64,000 nucleotides of DNA from Streptomyces umbrinus (GCF_030817415.1 NZ_JAUSZI010000002.1:9581001-9645000); one strand, 5' to 3'. Shown: positions 54,246-63,848, counted from the stretch's first letter. Translations and numbers: made by a program. Notes: generated by a model from the letters alone, not told the origin.

Positions 54246-54688
54246 GCCGTCACCCCCGTCGGCCGCCAGTGCCACGTAGTCCAGGTCGTCTCCGCGTCCT
54301 CGTTCAGCACGCCCGGGACGACCTCCACCTCCATGCCCACCGCCAGGTCGGCGACGGTCACCCCGGGAACGGTCTGTCCGAGCACCACGAGCCGTTCGGA
54401 TTCCAGTTCCACAGCGATCAACGCGTACGGCCGCCATTCGAGTTCCGGATCGGACACATACGGTGACGGCGGCCGGTACCGGCTGTCGGTGTACGACCAC
54501 ACGCGGCCGCGCCGCGACAGCGGAACCTCTTCCAGATCGCCGCCGGGGCAACCCGGATTGCGGCAGAAGGCGTCCTCACGGGGGAAGAACACCGACGCGC
54601 AGGCCGAGCAGCGTGTGCCGAGGAGCCGGAACTCCTCTCCCTCGCCGGTGAACCAGCCGGTGACCACGGGTGTACGGGTGCGCGACAA
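54242..54688 (-). CDS. DUF35 OB-fold zinc-ribbon protein (148 aa)
   Basis: DUF35 acyl-CoA-associated protein: an N-terminal rubredoxin-like zinc ribbon (LLGTRCSACASVFFPREDAFCRNPGCPGG, four cysteines) then an OB fold (GRVWSYTDSRYRPPSPYVSDPELEWRPYALIAVEL). These proteins bind thiolase-like or dehydrogenase partners and help hold acyl-CoA substrates. It is translationally coupled to the thiolase-like gene. The start is taken as TTG 54688, with GGAGGG 4 nt upstream; GTG 54667 is the alternative. A palindromic operator lies 21 bp upstream. Confidence 0.82.
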   Translation of the reverse strand: MSRTRTPVVTGWFTGEGEEFRLLGTRCSACASVFFPREDAFCRNPGCPGGDLEEVPLSRRGRVWSYTDSRYRPPSPYVSDPELEWRPYALIAVELESERLVVLGQTVPGVTVADLAVGMEVEVVPGVLNEDAETTWTTWHWRPTGVTA

Positions 54689-55003
54689 GATCCCTCCACG
54701 ACACTGGATCTGACGGAACGTCAGAAGTGTGCCACGGGCAGGGTCGATTGGGCAGGGCGGCGGAGTGCGTCACGGAGTACAAGACGGGTCGTCACGGGGA
54801 GAACCGATCAGGCCTCCTGAGCGTCGGAGTATCGGTAGGGACGGCCGGGGCCCACGGGGGTGGTTCCGGCCGTCCCTCATCTCTGAGTACTTCCTGAGCC
54901 ACGCGGGTCGCCTCCCGCCCCGGCTGTATCGGGTCGCCCGATCGGGCGCGGACTGTATCCGATCTCTTCCCCCGGGGAACCTGCACCTGATAGACGCAGG
55001 GAC
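54689..55003. other. Divergent intergenic region of 315 bp
   Basis: It contains the TGACG palindrome near its left end and the promoter zone of the dipeptidase gene near its right end. No open frame here is convincing, and no further structured element is clear. Confidence 0.45.
54709..54725. promoter_or_regulatory. TetR-like operator: 7-bp inverted repeat
   Basis: TCTGACG-GAA-CGTCAGA is a perfect inverted repeat with 7-bp arms and a 3-bp spacer, 21-37 bp upstream of the DUF35 gene. Its size and symmetry suit a TetR-type repressor, a common controller of lipid-transfer operons. No regulator gene is adjacent. Confidence 0.65.
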
Positions 55004-55813
55004 ATGACACGACTCTCCATGGCGGTACGCAGCTTCGTCACCGTCCTCGCCGCCCTGCTGGCCGTCACCGCGGCTTCCGCGACGGCCCGGGCCACGACCG
55101 AGCCGAAGGCTCCCGCCGACTTCGTGGCCCTGAGATCCGTGGACCCGACGATCATCCAGGAGATCCGCTACTTCACCCCGCACAACTTCGTGGGCGAGCG
55201 CATCGACGGCTACCGGCAGCCCCTCTGCATCCTCACCAGGCCCGCCGCCGAAGCCCTCCACCAGGCCCAGCAGCGACTGCTGGGGCAGGGCTACTCCCTG
55301 AAGGTGTACGACTGCTACCGGCCCCAGCGGTCCGTGGACCACTTCGTCCGCTGGGCCAAGGACCTCGAAGACCAGACCATGAAGGCCGAGTTCTACCCGA
55401 ACGTCGACAAGACCCGTCTGTTCGAGGACGGTTACATCGCGGAGAAGTCCGGCCACAGCCGCGGCTCGACCATGGACCTCACCCTCGTGAAGCTCCCGGC
55501 GTTGCCGACCCGCCCGTACGTCCCCGGAGAGCCCCTCGTGCCCTGCTTCGCGCCCCAGGGCGAGCGTTTCCCGGACAACTCCGTGGACATGGGCACCGGT
55601 TACGACTGCTTCGACACCCTGTCGCACACCCTCGACCCGCGCATCCAGGGACAGCAGCGCGCCAACAGGCTGCTCCTGAAGGACACCCTCGAAGGCCTCG
55701 GTTTCGTGAACCTGGCAGAGGAGTGGTGGCACTTCACGTACAAGCCCGAGCTGTACCCCGACACCTATTTCGACTTCCCGGTGTCGATGAAATCCCTCAT
55801 CCAGTCTCACTGA
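55004..55813 (+). CDS. Secreted D-Ala-D-Ala dipeptidase, VanX family (269 aa)
   Basis: Peptidase family M15D enzyme that hydrolyses D-Ala-D-Ala or related dipeptides. Residues 1-30 form a signal peptide (MAVRSFVTVLAALLAVTAASATARA, shown here in its hydrophobic part as LAALLAVTAASATARA), so it acts outside the membrane, unlike cytoplasmic VanX of resistance clusters. Zinc ligands are His151 and Asp158 (SGHSRGSTMDLTL) and His243 in EEWWHF, with catalytic Glu240. No vanH/vanA genes are near, so cell-wall turnover is more likely than glycopeptide resistance. Confidence 0.88.
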   Translation: MTRLSMAVRSFVTVLAALLAVTAASATARATTEPKAPADFVALRSVDPTIIQEIRYFTPHNFVGERIDGYRQPLCILTRPAAEALHQAQQRLLGQGYSLKVYDCYRPQRSVDHFVRWAKDLEDQTMKAEFYPNVDKTRLFEDGYIAEKSGHSRGSTMDLTLVKLPALPTRPYVPGEPLVPCFAPQGERFPDNSVDMGTGYDCFDTLSHTLDPRIQGQQRANRLLLKDTLEGLGFVNLAEEWWHFTYKPELYPDTYFDFPVSMKSLIQSH

Positions 55814-55847
55814 GGCGGCCCGCGCAGACGTCCTTGTGATGATCGGA

Positions 55848-55860
55848 TACAGTCCGGGCG
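55848..55860 (+). promoter_or_regulatory. Possible leaderless promoter of the Nudix gene
   Basis: TACAGT (55848-55853) ends 6 nt before GTG 55860, matching a leaderless start. The upstream alternative GTG 55836 lacks both this geometry and a ribosome-binding site. Confidence 0.4.
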
Positions 55861-56396
55861 TGTCTCCAACCCAGATCCCGTCCGCCAACTCCGCGCCGGA
55901 CTCCCACTGTTCGAGCTGCGGCGCGCCCTACGGAGAGGGCGTTTCCGGCTGGCCCCGCACCTGCTCCTCCTGCCGCACCGTGGCCTACCGCAACCCGATT
56001 CCGGTCGCGGTGGCCCTGCAGCCCGTGTACGACACCAAGGGTGCGGCCCTGGTCGTCATCACCCGGACCATCGCTCCCGCGCGCGGGGGTATTGCCCTGC
56101 CCGGAGGGTTCATCGACCAACGGGAGGACTGGCGGCAGGCCGTCGTCCGTGAACTCAAGGAGGAGACGGGCATCGCCGCGGCCGGCCGCGACGTACGGCT
56201 CGTCGACGCCCTGAGCTCCCCCGACGGCCACCTGCTGCTCTTCGGAGCCCTCCCGGAGCGACCGGTGGCCGACCTGCCGCCGTCCGTCGCGACCGACGAG
56301 ACCGAGGGCTGGCAACTGCTCCGCAGGGCGACCGAACTCGCCTTCCCGCTGCACACCCTGGCGGCGAAGGCGTGGTTCGAGGGCCGGTACGTCTGA
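55860..56396 (+). CDS. Nudix hydrolase with N-terminal zinc ribbon (178 aa)
   Basis: NUDIX pyrophosphohydrolase. The Nudix box G-x5-E-x7-REUxEExGU is present as GGFIDQREDWRQAVVRE followed by LKEETGI. A zinc ribbon precedes it (CSSCGAPYGEG, CSSC), as in NADH-pyrophosphatase-like proteins. The start is taken as GTG 55860, six nucleotides after a TACAGT box; GTG 55836 would add eight residues. Substrate (nucleoside diphosphate derivative) unknown. It starts 46 nt after the dipeptidase but probably has its own promoter. Confidence 0.87.
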   Translation: MSPTQIPSANSAPDSHCSSCGAPYGEGVSGWPRTCSSCRTVAYRNPIPVAVALQPVYDTKGAALVVITRTIAPARGGIALPGGFIDQREDWRQAVVRELKEETGIAAAGRDVRLVDALSSPDGHLLLFGALPERPVADLPPSVATDETEGWQLLRRATELAFPLHTLAAKAWFEGRYV

Positions 56397-56478
56397 GAGC
56401 TCTTCACGCGCCCCGGCGGGGGGCCACGCCCGACCGGGGCGGGCTCCCACCGAGGCTGTGGGCCTCTTCAGCGGCGTG

Positions 56479-58845
56479 TCACAACGCTCCCAGCCCCCGC
56501 ACCCGAACGGGCAGTGACGGCTCACTGCGGCCGTCCTCCCCGTACCGCTCGACGATCACCCGCTTCCCCTTCCGGCGCGTCACATAGCGCTCGATCTCCG
56601 GCTCGTCCCAGCCGTCGCCCGAGTCCGCCACCACCAGCCCGCCCCCGGTCCGTCCGCGGGCGGGCGCCCACACCTCCAGCTCCAGACCGCCGTCCTCGCC
56701 ACGCACCGGCAGGACGGCCCCCGCACGGGCCAGGACCGGAATCCGCGACAAGGGGGCGTCGATCAGCACCTGCGCGGGCCCTTCGTACGCCTCCTCGGTC
56801 ACCGTGTCGTACCAGCGCCCCCGCGGCAGCTGCACCGCACGCCGATCGGCGCCCGGGTCCAGCACCGGCGCCACCAGAAGACAGTCACCCAGCAGGAAGG
56901 CGTCCTCGCAGTCCCGCAGCGCCCTGTCCTCCGGCGCGCCCCACCACACCGGCCGCACATAGGGCGCACCCGTACGGCGTGCCAGATGCGCCAGCGTCAT
57001 GAAGTACGGCAGCAGCCGCCGCCGTTCGACGAGCGCCACGCGTGCGTGCCCGAGAACGTCGTCACCGAACTCCCACGGCTCCCTGCGCCCCGCCCGCAGA
57101 CTCGCGTGCGTACGGAACAGGGGCAGGTACGCCCCCAGCTGGAACCACCGCAGATACAGCTCGGGGGAGGGGCTCCCGTCGAAGCCGCCCACATCGGGAC
57201 CCGAATACGGCACGCCGCACAGCCCGAGGCCCATCACCAGCGACAGGGACGCCCGCAGGCCGGGCCACCCCGTGGCCACGTCCCCGGACCAGGTCCCTCC
57301 GTAGCGCTGCATTCCGGCCCACCCGGAGCGCGAGAACAGGAACGGCCGCTCCTGGGGCGTCAGTTCGCGCAGGCCTTCGTAGCCGGCTCGCGCCATGCCG
57401 AGCGCGTACACGTTGTGCGCCTCACGATGGTCACCGCCGCGACCCTCCAGGTCGTGCCGCGCCGAACGGGGCAGCGTCGACTCCCCGAAGGCGGCGAAGG
57501 ACACCGGCTCGTTCATGTCGTGCCAGAAACCCGCGAACCCCTGGGAGAGCCGCTCTTCGTAGAGGTCGCCCCACCACCGGCGCGTACGCGCGCGCGTGAA
57601 GTCCGGATAGACCACCTCGCCCGGCCAGACCACCCCACGCACGGGCTGCCCGGCGGCGTCCCGCACGAAGGCCTCCTCGGCGGTCCCACTGTCGTACACG
57701 GCGTTGCCGGGCTCGGCCTTCACCGCCGGATCCACGATCGACACCAGCCGGATCCCGTCCCGGCGCAGTTCCTCGGCGAGCACCGGCAGCTTCGGGAAGC
57801 GGTCGCGGTCGACCGTGAACACCTGATGCGCGTCGAAGTGGTCGATGTCGAGGTGCACGGCCTCCAGCGGCAGCCCGCGCTCGTGATAGCCGCCGACGAT
57901 CCGCCGCACCTCCTCCTCGCTCCCGAAGCCCCATCGCGCGTGATGGTGCCCCAGGGCCCAGGCCGGCGGCAGCGCGGCGGCTCCGGTCAGGGACGCCCAG
58001 GCGTGCAGCACGCGCGCGGGATTGCCCACCATCACCCAGCAGCGCAGGGGCCCGCCGTCCATGCGGAGTTCGCTCGTCCCGGCCCGGTCGTGCCCGGACC
58101 CGGCACCTTCCTCGCCCTCGCGCAGCGTCACACCGCCGTCCCATGTGCTGTCGTGGAAGACCAGGTGGGTGGCCGCGTCGGCCACCACCATCTGCACCGG
58201 CATGGTGACGTAGAGCGGATCGTCGCCGGGCCCGAAGGCGTGCCCAGGATCGGTGTTCCACAGCCGATACGTTCCGTCGCGCAGCCGGGGCCCCGACGCG
58301 CGCCCGCCCAGTCCGAAGAACCGCGCGTCCGCGGCCACTTCGGACCGCTGCATCCAGCGCGCCTCCCCACCACCGACCGGCTCCCACCACCGCGGTGGCA
58401 GATCCCGCCGCAGGGTCACCCCGCCCGGCGTACGCACCTCCACGGCCCCGTGCCGCGACACGACGACCGTCATCCGCTCCGCCACGACCCGCCAGGCGCC
58501 GTCCTTGTCAGGCTCCAGCACGGCCCGGGGGTCCGGTTCGGGAGAGGGACCCGCGAGCGCGTACGACGGCTCTGGCCCCACCCCGTCCCAGCTCCAGAAG
58601 ACGGCTCCGCCGGCCGTGACGGTGACCCGCAGCTCCGACCGGGTGAACCGGACGACTCCACCACCGGGACCCGGCTCGACACTCAGCACCGGCCCGGGAA
58701 CCCGCGCCCGCTCGGCGCCCCGTGGTGGCAGCCCCGAGGCGTCGGCACGCCTCCTCCGCCACGCGGCCCGCACGGTACGCAGCCCCTGGGCCGATCCCAC
58801 CGAACCGACCGCCTTCATCGAACGCACCAGGTCACGACCGTCCAT
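56479..58845 (-). CDS. Glycoside hydrolase family 31 (alpha-glucosidase/xylosidase-like, 788 aa)
   Basis: GH31 retaining alpha-glycosidase, apparently cytoplasmic. The N-terminal beta-sandwich (about 50-270) ends near PLRCWVMVGNPARVLHAWASLTG. The barrel starts at PPAWALGHHHARWGFGSEEEV. The nucleophile is Asp443 in FWHDMNEP, and the probable acid/base is Asp522 in TWSGDVATGW. The sugar-binding motif is YSGPDVGGFDG. A C-terminal beta domain follows (LFRTHASL, then RGRWYDT). It lies alone between the Nudix and acetoacetyl-CoA synthetase genes, with no transporter nearby. ATG 58845 is assumed; ATG 58815 is possible. Confidence 0.9.
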   Translation of the reverse strand: MDGRDLVRSMKAVGSVGSAQGLRTVRAAWRRRRADASGLPPRGAERARVPGPVLSVEPGPGGGVVRFTRSELRVTVTAGGAVFWSWDGVGPEPSYALAGPSPEPDPRAVLEPDKDGAWRVVAERMTVVVSRHGAVEVRTPGGVTLRRDLPPRWWEPVGGGEARWMQRSEVAADARFFGLGGRASGPRLRDGTYRLWNTDPGHAFGPGDDPLYVTMPVQMVVADAATHLVFHDSTWDGGVTLREGEEGAGSGHDRAGTSELRMDGGPLRCWVMVGNPARVLHAWASLTGAAALPPAWALGHHHARWGFGSEEEVRRIVGGYHERGLPLEAVHLDIDHFDAHQVFTVDRDRFPKLPVLAEELRRDGIRLVSIVDPAVKAEPGNAVYDSGTAEEAFVRDAAGQPVRGVVWPGEVVYPDFTRARTRRWWGDLYEERLSQGFAGFWHDMNEPVSFAAFGESTLPRSARHDLEGRGGDHREAHNVYALGMARAGYEGLRELTPQERPFLFSRSGWAGMQRYGGTWSGDVATGWPGLRASLSLVMGLGLCGVPYSGPDVGGFDGSPSPELYLRWFQLGAYLPLFRTHASLRAGRREPWEFGDDVLGHARVALVERRRLLPYFMTLAHLARRTGAPYVRPVWWGAPEDRALRDCEDAFLLGDCLLVAPVLDPGADRRAVQLPRGRWYDTVTEEAYEGPAQVLIDAPLSRIPVLARAGAVLPVRGEDGGLELEVWAPARGRTGGGLVVADSGDGWDEPEIERYVTRRKGKRVIVERYGEDGRSEPSLPVRVRGLGAL

Positions 58846-59058
58846 GCTGCTCAGCCTGCCACTCGAAACGGTCGCTGAGTGCGTCGTTCAACTTCCGTTC
58901 ACCCGTGGCAGGACCACATCTTCACGCGCCGGACTATGTGGGGCCCGCCCTGGTGCGGAAGTCGATCACATGGCATCGTCCGTGGGAGCCGCGTGACGCG
59001 CACACCCCAGCCCGTGCGCGGTACACGCACACGACGCGCACAGTCCGGGAGCCGCCCC

Positions 59059-61026
59059 ATGACCTCAGCGAACCCCTCGCCGCTCTGGCAACCCGACCCG
59101 GGCCGCATCGCCCAGTCACAGATCACCCGATTCCAGACCTGGGCGGCCGAGCACCACGGAGCCCCCGCAGAGGGCGGTTACGCCGCTCTGCACCGCTGGT
59201 CCGTGGACGAACTGGACACGTTCTGGAAAGCCGTCACCGAGTGGTTCGACGTACGGTTCTCGACCTCCTACGCGCGCGTGCTGGGCGACCGCTCGATGCC
59301 GGGCGCACAGTGGTTCCCCGGAGCCACCCTCAACTACGCCGAGCACGCCCTGCGAGCGGCCGACACCCGAGCGGACGAACCGGCCCTCCTCCATGTCGAC
59401 GAGACCCACGAACCGATCCCGGTCAGCTGGTCCGAACTGCGCCGCCAGGTCGGCTCCCTGGCCGCCGAACTCCGAGCTCTCGGTGTACGCCCGGGGGACC
59501 GCGTCAGCGGCTACCTCCCGAACGTGCCCCAGGCCGTGGTCGCCCTCCTCGCCACCGCGGCCGTCGGCGGCGTCTGGACGTCCTGCGCCCCCGACTTCGG
59601 CGCCCGCAGCGTCCTCGACCGCTTCCAGCAGGTCGAACCGGTTGTGCTGTTCACCGTCGACGGCTACCGCTACGGCGGCAAGGAGCACGACCGCCGCGAC
59701 ACCGTCGTCGAACTGCGCCGCGAACTGCCCACCCTGCGCGCCGTCGTCCACATCCCGCTGCTCGGCACCGAGGCCCCCGAGGGCACCCTGGAATGGTCGG
59801 CCCTCACATCGGCGGACGTAACGCCCGTCTACGAAGAGGTCCCTTTCGACCATCCCCTGTGGGTGCTCTACTCCTCCGGCACGACCGGCCTCCCCAAGGC
59901 CATCGTCCAGTCCCAGGGCGGCATCCTCGTCGAACACCTCAAGCAGCTCGGCCTCCACTGCGACCTGGGCCCCGAGGACCGCTTCTTCTGGTACACCTCC
60001 ACCGGCTGGATGATGTGGAACTTCCTCGTCTCCGGCCTCCTGACGGGCACCACGATCGTCCTGTACGACGGCAGCCCCGGCTTCCCGGACACCGGCGCCC
60101 AGTGGCGCATCGCCGAACGCACCGGCGCCACCCTCTTCGGTACGTCGGCGGCATACGTCATGGCCTGCCGGAAGGCGGGCGTCCACCCCTCCCGCGACTT
60201 CGACCTCTCCCGCGTCCAGTGCGTCGCCACCACCGGCTCGCCCCTGCCGCCCGACGGATTCCGCTGGCTGCACGACGAGGTGCGCGACGACCTGTGGATC
60301 GCCTCCGTCAGCGGCGGCACCGACGTGTGCTCCTGCTTCGCCGGAGCCGTCCCCACCCTCCCGGTCCACGTCGGCGAACTCCAGGCCCCCGGCCTCGGCA
60401 CCGACCTCCAGTCCTGGGACCCGAGCGGCGAACCCCTCATCGACGAGGTCGGCGAACTCGTCGTCACCAACCCCATGCCGTCGATGCCCATCCGCTTCTG
60501 GAACGACCCCGACGGCAGCCGCTACCACGACAGCTACTTCGACACGTACCCCGGAGTGTGGCGCCACGGCGACTGGATCACCGTCACCTCACGCGGCTCC
60601 GTCATCATCCACGGCCGCTCGGACTCCACCCTCAACCGCCAGGGCGTCCGCATGGGTTCGGCCGACATCTACGAAGCCGTGGAGAGGCTCCCCGAGATCC
60701 GCGAATCCCTCGTCATCGGCATCGAACAGCCCGACGGCGGCTACTGGATGCCCCTCTTCGTCCACCTCGCTCCAGGAGCCGTACTCGACGACGCCCTCCT
60801 GAGCCGCATCAAGCAGACAATCCGCGAACAACTCTCCCCTCGCCACATCCCCGACGAGGTCATCGAGGTACCCGGAGTCCCGCACACCCTCACCGGCAAG
60901 CGCATCGAGGTCCCGGTCAAGCGTCTCCTCCAGGGCACCCCCTTGGAGAAGGCGGTCAACCCCGGCTCCATCGACAACCTCGACCTGCTCAGCTTCTACG
61001 AGGAGCTGGCCCGCAAGCGCGCCTGA
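59059..61026 (+). CDS. Acetoacetyl-CoA synthetase (655 aa)
   Basis: ANL-superfamily ligase: acetoacetate + ATP + CoA to acetoacetyl-CoA. The N-terminal cap FPGATLNYAEHALR is typical of AACS/ACS enzymes. The P-loop is LYSSGTTGLPKAIVQSQGG (271-280). The substrate-region blocks are WYTSTGWMMWNFLVSGLLTG and SVSGGTDVCSCFAG. The acetyltransferase-sensitive Lys lies in HTLTGKRIEVPVKR near the C-terminus. The length suits AACS (about 650). ATG 59059 has GGGAG 7 nt upstream. It could use the acetoacetate released by CdhC; the genes are 17 kb apart. Confidence 0.92.
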   Translation: MTSANPSPLWQPDPGRIAQSQITRFQTWAAEHHGAPAEGGYAALHRWSVDELDTFWKAVTEWFDVRFSTSYARVLGDRSMPGAQWFPGATLNYAEHALRAADTRADEPALLHVDETHEPIPVSWSELRRQVGSLAAELRALGVRPGDRVSGYLPNVPQAVVALLATAAVGGVWTSCAPDFGARSVLDRFQQVEPVVLFTVDGYRYGGKEHDRRDTVVELRRELPTLRAVVHIPLLGTEAPEGTLEWSALTSADVTPVYEEVPFDHPLWVLYSSGTTGLPKAIVQSQGGILVEHLKQLGLHCDLGPEDRFFWYTSTGWMMWNFLVSGLLTGTTIVLYDGSPGFPDTGAQWRIAERTGATLFGTSAAYVMACRKAGVHPSRDFDLSRVQCVATTGSPLPPDGFRWLHDEVRDDLWIASVSGGTDVCSCFAGAVPTLPVHVGELQAPGLGTDLQSWDPSGEPLIDEVGELVVTNPMPSMPIRFWNDPDGSRYHDSYFDTYPGVWRHGDWITVTSRGSVIIHGRSDSTLNRQGVRMGSADIYEAVERLPEIRESLVIGIEQPDGGYWMPLFVHLAPGAVLDDALLSRIKQTIREQLSPRHIPDEVIEVPGVPHTLTGKRIEVPVKRLLQGTPLEKAVNPGSIDNLDLLSFYEELARKRA

Positions 61027-61140
61027 CCAACCCCGCATTCCAGCGCCGCCCCGGGCGTGATCCCCCCCACGTCCGAGGGGCGTTGTCAGTGCTGCTGGTT
61101 ACTGTGAGTGAGCATTGATCGACTGCACGCAGGGGGAAAA

Positions 61141-62037
61141 ATGACACACACCCAGCACCAGACCATGCGGCGCGTCCTGCGCCGTGAAATCGCCGGAACC
61201 ATCGGCCTGTTGACCGACGAGCAGGACTTCACCGCGATGCGGCGGCGCTACCGCACCTTCACCTTCGACAACCACGCGAGCTATCTCCAGCAGGTGGAAG
61301 CCCTGCTCCGGACCCTCGCCTCCCAGGGCGGCCACACCACGGTGGCACTCTTCGACCCCGAGGAGTACGCGGAGTTCTGCGCCGAACACGGCCTGGAACC
61401 CGACACCCCGTCCAGCCGCACCCGCTTCACCGCGGAACTCGCCGCGACAGGCGCGACCGTCCCGTACGAGGGCCAGTCCCTCGACCACCTCGTCCCGAAC
61501 CTCATCGACGAAGCCGTCCGACAGGCCACTTGGGAGTACGCGACGACGCTGCTGTCCCGCATCGGCACCTGCGCGTCCTGCGGCGAGGACATCGGCCGAA
61601 TCGCCTTCGTGCGCGCCTCCGACCTGCTCGTCCGCATCCTCGACGCCTCGGGCCCGGGCGAGCGCCACCTTGTGTGCAGCGTCTCCACGGAGCCCGAAAC
61701 GCTCGTAGCGGTCCTCCGGGCCGACGACGACCAGCACGGAACACCCCACCTGGACGAGGCCGAAGCTCTGGAATTCACCACCGTGCTCGCACTGGGCATC
61801 GCCACCCAAAGCCCCGGTGGCCTGGTGATGCGCGCCGCCACCCCCGATTCGACCGACCGTGTCTACGGCTGGCGCCTGCGCGGCGAAGGCCTGGAACCGC
61901 TCACCGCCGGCGAGGTCTTCGACGCCTACTGCACGGACGTCGAATCCGGCGACCTCGTCTCCCCGGAGTCGGGCGTCGACTACTGCGCACCACCGGACCT
62001 GGGAGAGGACGGGCCCACCACACGGCACACGCACTGA
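61141..62037 (+). CDS. Unrecognised soluble protein with a CxxC motif (298 aa)
   Basis: I do not recognise a named family. It is soluble with no signal peptide. The N-terminal half is helical (MRRVLRREIAGTIGLLTDEQDFTAMRRRYRTF). A single GTCASCGEDIGR (CxxC) lies near residue 145, and the C-terminal half is acidic. The regular codon usage, the GGGGG ribosome-binding site 4 nt before ATG 61141 and its length support a real gene. It lies between acetoacetyl-CoA synthetase and ptsI. An in-frame TTG at 61108 is less likely. Confidence 0.75.
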   Translation: MTHTQHQTMRRVLRREIAGTIGLLTDEQDFTAMRRRYRTFTFDNHASYLQQVEALLRTLASQGGHTTVALFDPEEYAEFCAEHGLEPDTPSSRTRFTAELAATGATVPYEGQSLDHLVPNLIDEAVRQATWEYATTLLSRIGTCASCGEDIGRIAFVRASDLLVRILDASGPGERHLVCSVSTEPETLVAVLRADDDQHGTPHLDEAEALEFTTVLALGIATQSPGGLVMRAATPDSTDRVYGWRLRGEGLEPLTAGEVFDAYCTDVESGDLVSPESGVDYCAPPDLGEDGPTTRHTH

Positions 62038-62101
62038 ACACACGAGGGGCGCCCCACCCTCAGGCGGAGCGCCCCTCGACCACGGTGCACGGCACCGACG
62101 A

Positions 62102-63772
62102 CTACTCGCCGGACAGCACCGCCTGTGCTGCCGTGCGCGCTTCCTCGGCACTGTCGCAGGCACGCGCGGCCGCCGCGGCACGCTCGCACTGCGCCAGCGT
62201 GTACTTGGCCAGCGTCGCGCGTACATAGGGAATCGACGCGGCACCCATGGAGAGAGAGGTGACACCGAGACCGGTCAGCACACACGCGAGCAGCGGGTCC
62301 GAAGCGGCCTCGCCGCAGACACCACAGCTCTTGCCCTCGGCCTTGGCGGCCTCGGCGGACAGCGCGACCAGGTCGAGCAGCGCGGGCTGCCACGGATCCT
62401 GCAGCCGGGACACCGCACCCACCTGGCGGTCGGCGGCGAAGGTGTACTGCGCGAGGTCGTTGGTCCCCAGTGACAGGAACTCGACCTCCTGCAGGATCGA
62501 CCGCGCCCGCAGAGCGGCCGACGGAATCTCGACCATGGCACCGAACTTCGCCTGCAGGCCCGCCTCACGGCAAGCGTCGGCGAACGCCTTGGCGTCGGCA
62601 CGGTCCGCGACCATCGGCGCCATCACCTCGAGGTAGACAGGCAGTCCCTCGGAAGCCTTCGCGAGCGCCGTCAGCTGCGTCCGCAGCACATCGGGGTGGT
62701 CGAGCAGCGAACGCAGCCCGCGCACGCCCAGCGCCGGGTTCGGCTCATCGGCCGGCGTCAGGAAGTCGAGCGGCTTGTCGGCGCCCGCATCGAGCACCCG
62801 CACCACGACCCGCCCCTCGGGGAAGGCCTCGAGCACCTTGCGATACGCCTCGACCTGCTTCTCCTCCGACGGCGCGTTCTTGCTGTCGTCAAGGAAGAGG
62901 AACTCGGTACGGAACAGACCCACGCCCTCGGCACCGGCCTCGACCGCCGCAGGAACGTCCGCGGGACCACCGACGTTGGCCAGCAGCGGCACCTTGTGCC
63001 CGTCAGAGGTGGCACCGGGCCCGGTCGTGGCTGCCAGCGCGGCCCTGCGCGCAGCGGCCGCGGCCTCCATCTCGGCCTTCTTCTCGGCACTCGGGTTCAC
63101 GAAGATCTCACCGGTACTGCCGTCCACGGCGACCAACGTGCCCTCGGCGAGCTCACCCGCGCCCGGCAGCGCCACCACGGCGGGAACACCGAGCGCCCGA
63201 GCCAGGATCGCGCTGTGGCTGGTCGGTCCACCCTCCTCGGTGACAAAACCGAGGACCAGCGTCGGGTCCAGCAGGGCGGTGTCGGCGGGCGCCAGGTCAC
63301 GAGCGATGAGGACGTACGGCTCGTCGCTGTCCGGCACACCCGGCATCGGCACACCGAGGAGCCGGGCGACGATACGGTTCCGCACGTCGTCGAGGTCCGC
63401 CACACGTCCGGCGAGGTACTCACCGGCGTTCGCCAGCAGCGCGCGATACGCGGCGAACGCGTCGTACACCCCGCGCTCCGCCGTGCTCCCGACCGCGATA
63501 CGCCGCTCGACATCGGCCATGAGCTCTGGGTCCTGGGCCATCATGGCCTGGGCCTCGAGAACGGCCTGGGCTTCGCCGCCCGCCAGATTGCCGCGCGCCA
63601 TCAGGTCGGCCGCAACGGCTTCGACGGCCTTGCGGGCGCGCCCCTGTTCGCGCTCCGCGTCCTCCGTCGGTATCTGCTTGGCAGGCGGCTCCAGCACCGC
63701 CGTTCCCATGTGCCGAACCTCGCCGATCGCCACACCGTGGCTCACGCCGACGCCTCGCAGCGTTGTCTCCAT
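62102..63772 (-). CDS. ptsI: PTS enzyme I (556 aa)
   Basis: Phosphoenolpyruvate-protein phosphotransferase, the first enzyme of the sugar PTS. The N-terminal domain carries the phosphorylated His186 in TEEGGPTSHSAILARALG. The PEP-binding barrel has VGLFRTEFLF, VLDAGADKPLDFL, NPALGVRGLRSLL, MVEIPSAAL and SLGTNDLAQYTFAADR, with Cys in SCGVCGEAASDP. Full length for actinobacterial EI. It lies downstream of crr (EIIA-Glc), 76 nt after its stop, the usual crr-ptsI order in Streptomyces. Confidence 0.97.
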   Translation of the reverse strand: METTLRGVGVSHGVAIGEVRHMGTAVLEPPAKQIPTEDAEREQGRARKAVEAVAADLMARGNLAGGEAQAVLEAQAMMAQDPELMADVERRIAVGSTAERGVYDAFAAYRALLANAGEYLAGRVADLDDVRNRIVARLLGVPMPGVPDSDEPYVLIARDLAPADTALLDPTLVLGFVTEEGGPTSHSAILARALGVPAVVALPGAGELAEGTLVAVDGSTGEIFVNPSAEKKAEMEAAAAARRAALAATTGPGATSDGHKVPLLANVGGPADVPAAVEAGAEGVGLFRTEFLFLDDSKNAPSEEKQVEAYRKVLEAFPEGRVVVRVLDAGADKPLDFLTPADEPNPALGVRGLRSLLDHPDVLRTQLTALAKASEGLPVYLEVMAPMVADRADAKAFADACREAGLQAKFGAMVEIPSAALRARSILQEVEFLSLGTNDLAQYTFAADRQVGAVSRLQDPWQPALLDLVALSAEAAKAEGKSCGVCGEAASDPLLACVLTGLGVTSLSMGAASIPYVRATLAKYTLAQCERAAAAARACDSAEEARTAAQAVLSGE

Positions 63773-63848
63773 GTCACCCGTCTCCGATAGAGCGGCGGGT
63801 CCCGCCGCCGCGATGGTTGTCGTGCCTGCTGCTCATGACGGCAGGGAG

